Assembly: GCA_018813445.1 (NCBI GenBank)
Contig: JAHJBR010000182.1
Span: 1-9,428 of the forward strand
Length of the DNA stretch: 9,428 nucleotides
Origin: Microcaldota archaeon
GTDB taxonomy: Archaea; Micrarchaeota; Micrarchaeia; Anstonellales; Bilamarchaeaceae
Direction: 5' to 3'
Under the pieces are notes generated by a model. That model was not told the origin of the DNA. It saw only the letters and a list, made by a program, of their open reading frames with translations, and made no database searches. A program made the position numbers and the translations under genes. Every line of letters starts with the position of its first letter. Within the stretch, counting starts at the first letter, position 1. This document shows positions 1 to 5,834 of the stretch, piece by piece.

Positions 1-304
1 TACCATATTTTATAAGTACGAACATTGCTTCTTGAGCATATTGTATATTGGAAGACATTATTTCTGCTGTTGATTTACCGTCTCTCCAGAGTTTCAATTC
101 GTTCTTGAAATAGATAAGCATGTTTCTAGCCACGGAAAGTACAGCATATTTTCTTCCTTCTCTTACTAATAATTCTGCATTCGTTCTGAAATTTTCCATG
201 CGGACCATCCAATTGCGGATTGCGCTTTCTGGATCAAGAGGCATTTTGGAAATAGTGGGTCTGGAAGACGGAGTTTCTTTAGCTGGTTGAAAAGTAGTTT
301 TCAT
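1..304 (-). CDS. Unrecognised protein, N-terminal part (runs off window)
   Basis: An open frame starts at the ATG complement at 302-304 and reads through 101 codons to the window edge without a stop, so only the N-terminal part is visible. The first 25 or so residues are rich in Pro, Ser and Thr and look disordered. The rest (about residues 28-101) is helical, with a 'NWMVRMENFRTNAELLVREGR' type segment followed by an amphipathic stretch with Arg, Lys and Glu spaced along it. I see no signal peptide, membrane segment or catalytic motif and do not recognise the family. It is divergent from folD, sharing a 59-bp AT-rich intergenic region, which supports this start. The coding call rests on the long open frame running off the edge, the promoter position and the sensible amino acid composition. 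Confidence 0.7.
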   Translation of the reverse strand, partial: MKTTFQPAKETPSSRPTISKMPLDPESAIRNWMVRMENFRTNAELLVREGRKYAVLSVARNMLIYFKNELKLWRDGKSTAEIMSSNIQYAQEAMFVLIKYG

Positions 305-363
305 AAAATCACACATAAGATAATGTTAAAAAAGGTTTAAAGTTTATTCTGCGAAATCGGATT
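305..363. promoter_or_regulatory. Divergent promoter region between folD and the leftward gene
   Basis: This 59-bp AT-rich gap separates two divergent start codons. TTTAAA at about 336-341 lies about 25 bases before the folD ATG, the usual distance of an archaeal TATA box from a leaderless start. On the other strand a TTTTTTAAC stretch at about 327-335 is at a similar distance from the leftward start at 304. The two boxes nearly touch, so both polymerases would compete for the same DNA. No Shine-Dalgarno motif is visible before folD, in agreement with a leaderless transcript. Confidence 0.5.
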
Positions 364-1196
364 ATGAATATTCTTTTAAACGGAAAAATGCTTGCGGAAA
401 AAATCATTCAGGAAATTAGAGAAGAATGTGAAAAATTAGAAATAAGGCCTAGACTAGGGATAGTTCTTGTTGGAGATAATCCTGCATCCCAGATATATGT
501 GAAAAAAAGATTGAAAATGCAGAAAAGGCAGGCATGGAAGCTGAGCTTTTCAAATTGAGTGAAAACGTAAGCGAGAGGGAAGTTTTGGATTTGGTAAGGA
601 AACTGAATAATGATGAAAAAATAGATGGGTTTATTGTGCAGCTCCCTCTTCCCAAACAAGTGAATTCAGAAAAAGTAATTGAATCATTGGATCCGAAAAA
701 GGATGTTGATGGTTTTCATCCAGTAAATATGGGAAAGGTGATGGCTGGAATTGATGGATTGCGGCCTGCAACTCCTTCTGGAATAATGCGGTTATTGGAT
801 GAATACAATGTAAACTTAGAAGGAGCGAACGCAGTGGTTGTGGGAAGAAGCAATATTGTTGGAAAACCCATAGCGATGATGCTTTTGCAGAGAAATTCCA
901 CTGTTTCTATTTGCCATTCAAAAACTAAGAATATTGAGGAGTATACACAAAATGCAGATGTACTGGTTGTTGCGGTTGGGAAGCCAGGGCTTATCACAAA
1001 GGGGATGGTTAAGCAAGGGGCTTATGTAGTTGATGTTGGGACAACAAGAGTTGATGGAAAATTGAAAGGGGATGTTTGCGAAGATGTTAAGGAAAAGGCA
1101 AATCTTTCCCCTGTTCCGGGAGGAGTAGGCCCGCTCACTGTAGCGATGTTATTGTGGAATACGTTGAAAGCGGCGAAAACTAAGGCAGACAAGTGA
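364..1196 (+). CDS. folD: FolD, methylenetetrahydrofolate dehydrogenase/cyclohydrolase, frameshifted at an A7 run
   Basis: FolD is the bifunctional cytosolic enzyme interconverting 5,10-methylene-THF and 10-formyl-THF. Two frames together give it: 364 to about 507, then the frame containing 534-1196. Adding one A to the A7 run at 502-508 joins them into a 277-residue protein, close to the family's usual 280 or so. Motifs in joined numbering: YVKKK 45-49, where K49 aligns with the catalytic lysine of YxxxK; QLPLP 93-97; DVDGFHP 114-120; PATPSGI 135-141 (family usually PCTP); NADP loop GRSNIVGKP 161-169; PGGVGPLT 252-259. As written, codon 49 becomes Arg and translation ends at 558. The rest of the gene is well conserved, so a base-call error, slippage or a very recent mutation is likelier than old decay. 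The 3' end is duplicated downstream (see 1351-1419). Family assignment is firm; functional state is not. Confidence 0.93.
502..508 (+). other. folD: A7 homopolymer at the folD frame break
   Basis: Seven A residues follow the GTG codon of the YV motif. Reading AAA AAA and then stepping back one base gives AAG ATT GAA, restoring the FolD frame; inserting an eighth A has the same effect. Such a run can be a sequencing indel, a transcriptional slippage site or a -1 ribosomal slip site. No stem-loop or pseudoknot was obvious just downstream, which weakens the programmed ribosomal option. Confidence 0.75.
1128..1148 (+). repeat. Direct repeat, left copy (inside folD 3' end)
   Basis: A 21-bp string beginning GGCCCGCTCA and ending TAGCGATG is identical at 1128-1148 and 1351-1371, 223 bp apart. 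In this copy it encodes residues GPLTVAM of the conserved FolD PGGVGP motif region. Identity stops abruptly on the 5' side and continues as a diverged homologous alignment on the 3' side up to both stop codons. Confidence 0.9.
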
Positions 1197-1350
1197 ATTC
1201 GAACTCCTAAGGTATTCCAAAACTCGAAACCGGATGTTGAAAACCATGGGTTTTCGACAGCTAGTCGTCAACAGACGACTGGAAACCGGAAACGGTCAGG
1301 CGCTCAGCTAAACAATCAGGTGTGCAGGAAAACGGTCTTGATCAGCGTCT
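1197..1350 (+). other. Hairpin-rich insert between the two folD 3' ends (candidate structured RNA or small mobile element)
   Basis: There is no credible ORF here. Visible structure: hairpin 1236-1258 (10 bp, one G-U, loop ATG); hairpin 1261-1282 (7 perfect pairs AGTCGTC/GACGACT plus two closing pairs, loop AACA); mini-hairpin 1285-1296 with a GAAA tetraloop; and a long-range stem pairing 1297-1304 with 1344-1351 (8 bp, one G-U), extendable to 1294-1354, enclosing a second stem 1315-1320 with 1337-1342. A 13-base motif recurs with one mismatch at 1222-1234 and 1278-1290 (ACTcGAAACCGGA and ACTgGAAACCGGA). It is more GC-rich than the flanking intergenic DNA. It could be a non-coding RNA, the remains of an integrated element, or both. 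I do not recognise a known RNA family and saw no terminal inverted repeats. Confidence 0.5.
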
Positions 1351-1419
1351 GGCCCGCTCACTGTAGCGATGCTTCTGTTCAACACGTTGAAAGCTGGAAA
1401 AAATAGAATTAAAAAATAA
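1351..1419 (+). pseudogene. Second, diverged copy of the folD 3' end
   Basis: These 69 bases encode 22 residues and a TAA, aligning without gaps with the last 69 bases of folD (1128-1196). The first 21 bases are identical. After that TTA, TTG, TGG and AAT are replaced by CTT, CTG, TTC and AAC, then ACG TTG AAA is shared again, and the two tails diverge. Two of the four changes are Leu-for-Leu and one is Asn-for-Asn. The peptide reads GPLTVAMLLFNTLKAGK and then a basic tail, a perfectly plausible FolD C-terminus. There is no upstream reading frame, so it is not itself a gene. Its synonymous divergence implies it evolved as part of a working folD, either the original 3' end displaced by an insertion or an end acquired from another lineage. 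Confidence 0.8.
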
Positions 1420-1421
1420 AA

Positions 1422-1523
1422 CTAGGATTCGTCTTCCTCGTCTTCTTCAAAGTCCTCGTCAAAGTCTTCGTCTTCCCAATCTTCGTCTTCGTCTATTCTG
1501 AAGGAATTCATGTTCTTCACCAT
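1422..1523 (-). CDS. Small highly acidic protein, 33 residues
   Basis: An ATG at 1521-1523 opens a 33-codon frame ending in TAG at 1422-1424. The protein starts MVKNMNSFRI and continues as an almost unbroken run of Asp and Glu broken by Trp16, Phe21 and Phe25; 21 of the last 23 residues before the final Ser include only D, E, F or W. It would be disordered and strongly negative. Repetitive GAA/GAC codons make a random open frame possible, but the start is preceded by a TATA-like palindrome at 1555-1574 at a suitable distance, which supports expression. Short acidic tails or proteins of this kind can bind basic partners such as ribosomal proteins or histones; that is a family-free guess. An internal start at Met5 is possible. 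Confidence 0.5.
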   Translation of the reverse strand: MVKNMNSFRIDEDEDWEDEDFDEDFEEDEEDES

Positions 1524-1708
1524 ATTATTATGTTCGCATATTAGTAACGAAAGTAATATAAAGATATTTATATTCAACCGCATAAACTGTTTTGATCAGT
1601 CGATATATGCTGTATTGGGTGTGTGATTAGTTAGTTGCGGTTTGGCATACAAATTGAGCATAAATTAGATGCAATAAAAAGATAATCTATACATAGGAGT
1701 AGATTACA
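1524..1708. promoter_or_regulatory. Divergent intergenic region with AT-rich palindrome and drg promoter
   Basis: This 185-bp gap separates the acidic small protein gene (minus) from the Drg GTPase gene (plus). A perfect inverted repeat, AATATAAA-GATA-TTTATATT, lies at 1555-1574, about 32-51 bases before the minus-strand start, and probably is that gene's TATA region. For the plus strand a CATAAATTA element at 1659-1667 followed by AGGAG at 1695-1699, nine bases before the ATG at 1709, suggests a short leadered transcript, unlike the leaderless starts elsewhere in the window. I see no RNA gene or further ORF in the middle. Confidence 0.45.
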
Positions 1709-2788
1709 ATGGGCATACAGGAAAGAATACGGGAGCTTGAAGATGAGATAAAGCGCACCCAGAAAAACAAGGCAACAGAGTTTCACATAGGGCTTCTCAA
1801 AGCAAAGATAGCGAAGCTCAGAAGGAATATCATCTCCACTGGGAAGGGGGGCGGAGCGCATTTTGATGTGAAGAAGAGCGGGGATGCAACCATTGCGATA
1901 ATAGGATTTCCAAGCGTGGGAAAATCCACTCTTCTTGGAAAAATCACTTCAGCAGAAAGCAAGACAGCCGCATATGAATTTACTACACTTACCTGTGTTC
2001 CTGGGATGCTAGAACATAAGGGTGCAAGGATGCAGATTCTTGATCTTCCAGGAATAATTGAAGGTGCAAAGGATGGGCGAGGAAGGGGAAGAGAAGTTAT
2101 TTCAGTCGCTAGGAATTCTGATTTGATATTGGTTATGCTGGATGCAAGGCATCCTGAGCACTATGAGGTTATTGTAAAGGAGCTTTATGGGATGGGGATA
2201 AGATTGAATACTTCTCCCCCAGACTTGACTATCAAGAAAATGATAAGGGGAGGGCTTATTGTGAATAGTACGGTTAAGCTCACCAAGATTAATGAGAAAA
2301 TAATAAAGGGGATATTGAACGAGTATGGTGTGCATAATGGAGATGTGGTTGTAAGGCAGAACATAGATACAGATCAGCTCATAGATGTGCTTGAAGGAAA
2401 TAGAGTTTATCTTCCAGCAGTAGTTGCAATGAATAAGATTGATTTGGTTAGTGAAAAGGAATTGCGGAAAAAATTAAATATTGAATACATTCCGATTTCT
2501 GCGGAAAAAGGAAAAAATTTGGACTTACTAGTGGATACATTTCATATGAAGCTAGGTTTTATGAGAATCTATACAAAACCACACGGAGAGGAAGCAGATA
2601 TGACTGAGCCTTTGGTGGTTAGGAAAAATATTTCAATAGGTGAACTATGTAGAATTCTTCATAGGGAAATGTATTCAACTTTTAGATATGCGTTAGTTTG
2701 GGGGAAAAGCGCAAAGCATTCTGGACAAAGAGTAGGCTTGGAGCATAGGCTGCAGGATGGGGACATTGTGTCAATAGTAAACAAATGA
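1709..2788 (+). CDS. drg: Drg-family GTP-binding protein (Obg/HflX superfamily) with TGS domain
   Basis: Developmentally regulated GTP-binding proteins are ribosome-associated translation GTPases of archaea and eukaryotes. The 359-residue length is typical. In order: a charged N-terminal helical hairpin (1-45); a Gly-rich linker STGKGGGAHFDVKKSGDA; the G domain with G1 GFPSVGKS 66-73, G2 threonines 92-95, G3 DLPG 112-115, the Obg-type GIIEGAKDGRGRG segment 115-127, G4 NKID 242-245 and G5 SAEKG 264-268; an inserted S5D2L-like region about 165-230; and a C-terminal TGS domain about 288-358 ending in LQDGDIVSIV. All GTPase motifs are intact. The ATG at 1709 has AGGAG nine bases upstream. Its stop abuts the stop of the convergent PP2C-like gene with no intervening base. 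Assignment is secure. Confidence 0.95.
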   Translation: MGIQERIRELEDEIKRTQKNKATEFHIGLLKAKIAKLRRNIISTGKGGGAHFDVKKSGDATIAIIGFPSVGKSTLLGKITSAESKTAAYEFTTLTCVPGMLEHKGARMQILDLPGIIEGAKDGRGRGREVISVARNSDLILVMLDARHPEHYEVIVKELYGMGIRLNTSPPDLTIKKMIRGGLIVNSTVKLTKINEKIIKGILNEYGVHNGDVVVRQNIDTDQLIDVLEGNRVYLPAVVAMNKIDLVSEKELRKKLNIEYIPISAEKGKNLDLLVDTFHMKLGFMRIYTKPHGEEADMTEPLVVRKNISIGELCRILHREMYSTFRYALVWGKSAKHSGQRVGLEHRLQDGDIVSIVNK

Positions 2789-4075
2789 TTAAATAGAAAA
2801 GTAAAGCACTGCCACATCATCGATTACACTGTGGTTTTTTGCTTCCTTCATAGAGCTTTTTACATGCACGTTTATTCTTTCTACCGCGTTCAATGCGTTC
2901 CTAGCTCGGATTAAAACATCGCTGAATTTGGATTCATCACTGATCACTTGTCCAGCTGCAAGATTGAGCGTGCTTTTCCATGCGCCGCTGCTTGCAATAA
3001 GTAAATTAGAGTATTGAGAAATGTCCACGGATCCAATATGCGGTGCGCGGAGGGTGAAGCTGGTCTGCACAACCTTGAAGCTTCTTTTTCCTTTCATTCT
3101 TTGCGTGAATCCACCTAAATAAAGGTAAGGGTACTTCAATTCCGCATAGAGCTTTTCTAGTTTGTCTGTAAAAAATAGTTCATCCCCGACTATGCGTTTC
3201 ATTTCCCCAGTTGGAGTGATTCCGTACACACGATTGTTGCCCATGTTTATGTAAAACAGAGTAGTGCCCATAATTATTCCACAGGTTGCGCTTGTGCCAC
3301 AAAAACCTTTTACGCTCCTGCTGATTTCAGAATCTGCTTCTTTTGCAAAATTTTCAAGGAACGGAAGTATATCTTGTTTTTTTGGAACTGCAGAAAGCTT
3401 TTCCCTAAGGATATTTGCAGCTATTGAAGACGGAAGATATTCGAAGCCACGTTCATCAAATCCATCGAAAAGAGCGAATACCGCGCCTCTTTCCCCATCC
3501 ACATATATTTCCCGAAATAGAATTGAGCCGCTTGCTTTTGTTGTTTTTCTTTTTCTTGGGCATTTATCCACAACTGCTGCTGCGGATGAGAATTCCAAAT
3601 AGGCACTGGTTTTGTCGAATATTGATGCTCCGGAAAGAAATATTTCTTCGCTTTTTGAGATTCCATTGAATTGGAATTTGGATATGATTTCGAAAAGCTG
3701 GTCTGATTTAGATATGTACTGCTTCCTGAGCTTTTTACTTTCCCTATGTTCCCATTTCTTTCCTTTTTTCCTTAAGGGAATAAGCTTGAATTCTACTTTT
3801 CTCCTCAGGTTTTCATCCAGCTCTGCAAGGGACATGAGCTTCTGTAAATCAGAGACGCTTATGTATTCTCTTTCTTCAAATTCTTTTCCCACTGCACGGG
3901 CGATTATTCCCTTGTATTGCATATCTTCAAGCACTTGCTTTGCAGTGTGGGAAAAATCAGGCAGCATTATTTCTCCACTTTCCTTTTTCAAGGATTCCAA
4001 ATCCTTTTTTTTCCTTTCAAATATTTGTTCCTCTAGGAGAGATTGTTCCAGTTCTCTGGAAACTAGTTTGGCCAT
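2789..4075 (-). CDS. Divergent PP2C (PPM)-fold protein with helical N-terminal extension
   Basis: The C-terminal half (about 190-428) carries the order of PP2C Ser/Thr phosphatase motifs in degraded form: AVFALFDGFDERG 198-210 (family DGHGG), GTSATCGIIMG 260-270 followed by NMGNNRVYGI 277-286 (family GTTA...NxGDSR), LLIASSGAWKS 358-368 (family LASDGLWD) and IDDVAVLYFS 418-427 (family DN...V). Asp204 and Asp419/420 remain, but the Asp of the DG(L/V)WD motif is Ser362 and GDSR is GNNR. At least one metal-ligand position is therefore lost, suggesting weak activity or a pseudophosphatase. The N-terminal 190 residues are charged and probably helical, with a winged-helix-like segment about 45-100, and have no motif I recognise. 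TTTATAAA at 4097-4104 lies 22-29 bases before the ATG, fitting a leaderless start. The fold call is moderately firm; catalysis is open. Confidence 0.72.
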   Translation of the reverse strand: MAKLVSRELEQSLLEEQIFERKKKDLESLKKESGEIMLPDFSHTAKQVLEDMQYKGIIARAVGKEFEEREYISVSDLQKLMSLAELDENLRRKVEFKLIPLRKKGKKWEHRESKKLRKQYISKSDQLFEIISKFQFNGISKSEEIFLSGASIFDKTSAYLEFSSAAAVVDKCPRKRKTTKASGSILFREIYVDGERGAVFALFDGFDERGFEYLPSSIAANILREKLSAVPKKQDILPFLENFAKEADSEISRSVKGFCGTSATCGIIMGTTLFYINMGNNRVYGITPTGEMKRIVGDELFFTDKLEKLYAELKYPYLYLGGFTQRMKGKRSFKVVQTSFTLRAPHIGSVDISQYSNLLIASSGAWKSTLNLAAGQVISDESKFSDVLIRARNALNAVERINVHVKSSMKEAKNHSVIDDVAVLYFSI

Positions 4076-4096
4076 GGTGCATTTTCAGAGATTAGG

Positions 4097-4104
4097 TTTA
4101 TAAA
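4097..4104 (-). promoter_or_regulatory. TATA box of the PP2C-like gene
   Basis: TTTATAAA, self-complementary, sits 22-29 bases upstream of the minus-strand ATG at 4073-4075. This is the standard distance for a leaderless archaeal transcript. It lies in the 60-bp gap after the scpB stop codon. Confidence 0.5.
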
Positions 4105-4135
4105 TGGTTTGAAAATTTTGGGAAAGCAAGTATTT

Positions 4136-4621
4136 CTATTCTAGTTTGGATTGGCCTTCTGTTTTCACTTCCCTAAAATATTGCCTAAACTTATCTGTAA
4201 GGAAAAGACGTTTTGTTCTTCCTGCTTTCACTTGTCTTATAAATCCGTTTTCAGCAAGTTCGCGCACGTCATCGTAGATTTGGCTTCCTATTTTTTTTGC
4301 AAGATGACTTTTGAATGCGCCATCATGTTTTGAGAGATATGCAAGCGTGCGCAATGCGTGCTTGCTTACTTCGGCTTGCTGGGCAAAGGAGCGAACTCCT
4401 TCTGAGTATTCCGATTTAAGACGCATTATCCATTTTCCGTCTGTTTCAACTATTTCCACTGCGCTTCCCATTTGAATATAATCGTTCTTCAGTTCTTCTA
4501 ATATGTTTTTTACAAATCCAGGGGCAGCTACACCTATAAGGCGCATGAGTTCTTCTAGGCTCATGCTTCTTGAAGATACAAATAATGCACCTTCAATCAT
4601 TCTTTTCTTTTCTGTATCCAT
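4136..4621 (-). CDS. scpB: ScpB, segregation and condensation protein B
   Basis: ScpB is the winged-helix (kite) subunit that binds ScpA and so the SMC ATPase in chromosome condensation and segregation. The 161 residues show the family layout: an N-terminal helix IEGALFVSSRSMSLEELMRLIG (9-30), the first winged helix to about residue 75 with the strand VEIVETDGKWIMRLK, and a second winged helix about 84-150 with ALRTLAYLSKH, IYDDVRELAENGFI and GRTKRLFLTDKFRQYF, the last close to the GRTxxxxTTxxFxxYF end of ScpB. It is slightly shorter than many bacterial ScpB proteins, as archaeal versions often are. Its start lies inside the upstream NMP kinase gene, overlapping by 25 bases in another frame, so it is translated from the same transcript. 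No scpA or smc is visible in the window. Confidence 0.88.
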   Translation of the reverse strand: MDTEKKRMIEGALFVSSRSMSLEELMRLIGVAAPGFVKNILEELKNDYIQMGSAVEIVETDGKWIMRLKSEYSEGVRSFAQQAEVSKHALRTLAYLSKHDGAFKSHLAKKIGSQIYDDVRELAENGFIRQVKAGRTKRLFLTDKFRQYFREVKTEGQSKLE

Positions 4622-5163
4622 TTATTTCGCCTTTTTAAGAACCTGATAAGTTCCTTCGTATAGCTTATTTCCTTGGAGCTATTCTGCTTTCCTGAAATAA
4701 TGTTTTTAATCTTATTCGCAATTCCTAATGAAGCCATGCGTGATGTTTCAATCTCAAATATTTTTGAATTTGGATATTTTTGTTTTGAGAGCTGAGTACA
4801 ATAGTCGAGCAGTTCTGCAAGCATGTTCTCTTCAATCTTGCTTTTTTTATACCCACGCTTGCGCATTCTTTTCTCAAGTTCTTTTGGATTACAACGCAGA
4901 ACTATTACATAGGCTGCTGGAAGTTGGATTTCGCAGGCAAGATGGCCTTCAATAATCAAGTTTTTTTGTTTTTTTGTTTCAGGAATCAGAGATCTTCTTA
5001 ATTTTTTCAAATCTACTTCCTTAGGATTTATGTTTTTTACATAAAGCTTTTTCCTATTTACAAAATCTTTTATGTTTAGGATCTCATAATTCAGTAAATG
5101 GCCAAGGTGTTTGGCTACTGTGGTTTTTCCGGTTGCAGGGGTTCCTGTAATTATAATATGCAT
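4597..5163 (-). CDS. AK6/Fap7-like adenylate (NMP) kinase
   Basis: This family of small P-loop NMP kinases transfers phosphate from ATP to AMP or other NMPs; the eukaryotic homologue Fap7/AK6 also acts in small-subunit ribosome maturation. The 188 residues show Walker A GTPATGKTT 7-15 right at the N-terminus, the LIIEGHLA segment 69-76 where this family has (I/V)xxGHL, and a LID-type stretch RKRGYKKSKIEENMLAEL 101-118 matching RxxRGY..KI.EN..AE. The C-terminal 30 residues are an added Lys/Arg-rich tail that overlaps the scpB start. The ATG lies four bases after the PadR stop, so translation is probably coupled. The family call is secure; substrate preference cannot be read from sequence. Confidence 0.9.
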   Translation of the reverse strand: MHIIITGTPATGKTTVAKHLGHLLNYEILNIKDFVNRKKLYVKNINPKEVDLKKLRRSLIPETKKQKNLIIEGHLACEIQLPAAYVIVLRCNPKELEKRMRKRGYKKSKIEENMLAELLDYCTQLSKQKYPNSKIFEIETSRMASLGIANKIKNIISGKQNSSKEISYTKELIRFLKRRNKWIQKRKE

Positions 5164-5167
5164 AATC

Positions 5168-5476
5168 TCACAGGGATTTATTGAGTTTAATAAGGTATTT
5201 TTTCCCTTGTTCCAATGTTTTTCGGCCTTTTTCTGTGAGATGATAGTATTTCCTTCTTTCCTCGAATTCAGATTTTATAAGAGCTTCTGCTTCAAGTTTG
5301 TAAAGCACCATGTATATCATTACCATGTGTGGTTTGAAAGAATATTTTTTCTCCATTTGGTCTGGGAGAGCATATGCGTAAATCTTCTTCTGCTTTTTTA
5401 TCAAGGAAAGTACATATAACCAAATATTTCCATGAGTAAGTGAACTCTTAAGTCGCTCAAACGGCTTGGTTACCAT
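5168..5476 (-). CDS. PadR-family transcriptional regulator
   Basis: PadR proteins are dimeric winged-helix regulators. From the ATG at 5474-5476 the product has 102 residues. It shows SLTHGNIWLYVLSLIKKQ, the YAYALPDQMEKKYSF recognition region, IYMVLYKLEAEALIKSEFEE as helix and wing, and RKYYHLTEKGRKTLEQ, the characteristic RxYYxLTxxG wing end. A C-terminal helix (dimerisation) is short, as in the PadR-s2 type. The open frame extends 25 codons upstream to an ATG at 5551, but that stretch overlaps the preceding gene by 68 bases and is rich in Pro, Asn and Ser, unlike PadR. I therefore choose Met26. The upstream gene stops at 5484, eight bases before this ATG, with GGAG at 5492-5495. Its target is unknown; an operator for it within this operon's promoter is plausible. 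Confidence 0.85.
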   Translation of the reverse strand: MVTKPFERLKSSLTHGNIWLYVLSLIKKQKKIYAYALPDQMEKKYSFKPHMVMIYMVLYKLEAEALIKSEFEERRKYYHLTEKGRKTLEQGKKYLIKLNKSL

Positions 5477-5483
5477 CAAATCA

Positions 5484-5834
5484 TCATTCTTCTCCAAGTA
5501 TGAGCTTATTGGGTTCGCTGGGAAGCCCGTGTTTGAACCTATAGGATTCAAGGATGTTCATTGCGCGTTGAACCTTTTCTGATTTTTTGCCGATAAGGTC
5601 TTCATCCAGGAATTCTGGGTAAAGGCCAAAATCTGCAAGATTACTGGAACCATCCTGGATCATATTATCTATTATTTGCACCAGTATTTTTTTTCCTTTT
5701 TCATCAGAGCCCCAAACGCTGAGTGCGAGCGCTACTTGATTTATGAAATGGTCTTGGTCTTTCGGGCCCATCTTTTTCCAGATTGAGATTAGCTTCTTTT
5801 TTTCAGGTACTTTGAAATCCGAGAATATGTTCAT
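5484..5834 (-). CDS. Unrecognised 116-residue soluble protein
   Basis: The frame starts with ATG at 5832-5834, which overlaps the stop of the upstream gene in an ATGA arrangement, so translation is coupled and the start is well supported. The protein is soluble, probably mostly helical, with a charged first helix (VPEKKKLISIWKKMG), an aliphatic helix (HFINQVALALSVWG), a second (KKILVQIIDNMIQDG) and an acidic region around LYPEFLDEDLIG before a final helix (VQRAMNILESYRFKHG). There is no membrane segment, signal peptide, Cys/His cluster or nucleotide motif. I do not recognise the family. Its position between a second unknown gene and PadR in a tight operon suggests it is conserved with them. 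Confidence 0.75.
   Translation of the reverse strand: MNIFSDFKVPEKKKLISIWKKMGPKDQDHFINQVALALSVWGSDEKGKKILVQIIDNMIQDGSSNLADFGLYPEFLDEDLIGKKSEKVQRAMNILESYRFKHGLPSEPNKLILGEE

Noticed and set aside
1205..1214. TCCTAAGGTA, identical to the centre of the 23S rRNA site cut by I-CeuI-type homing endonucleases.
   Set aside because: Only ten bases match; the flanking bases do not resemble rRNA and no endonuclease gene is present, so chance is sufficient.
1189..1215. A TTCGAAT string on the minus strand that resembles a tRNA T-loop.
   Set aside because: The flanking bases do not form a T-stem and no acceptor or anticodon arm could be found.
3612..4103. A 163-codon plus-strand ORF opposite the PP2C-like gene.
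   Set aside because: Its translation is Ser/Phe/Leu-rich low-complexity typical of an antisense shadow of a Lys/Glu-rich helical protein, and the minus-strand gene has motifs and a promoter.
5477..5551. The extended N-terminus of the PadR gene from the ATG at 5551.
   Set aside because: It overlaps the upstream gene by 68 bases and its composition does not resemble PadR; the internal ATG at 5476 lies at a normal distance after the upstream stop.
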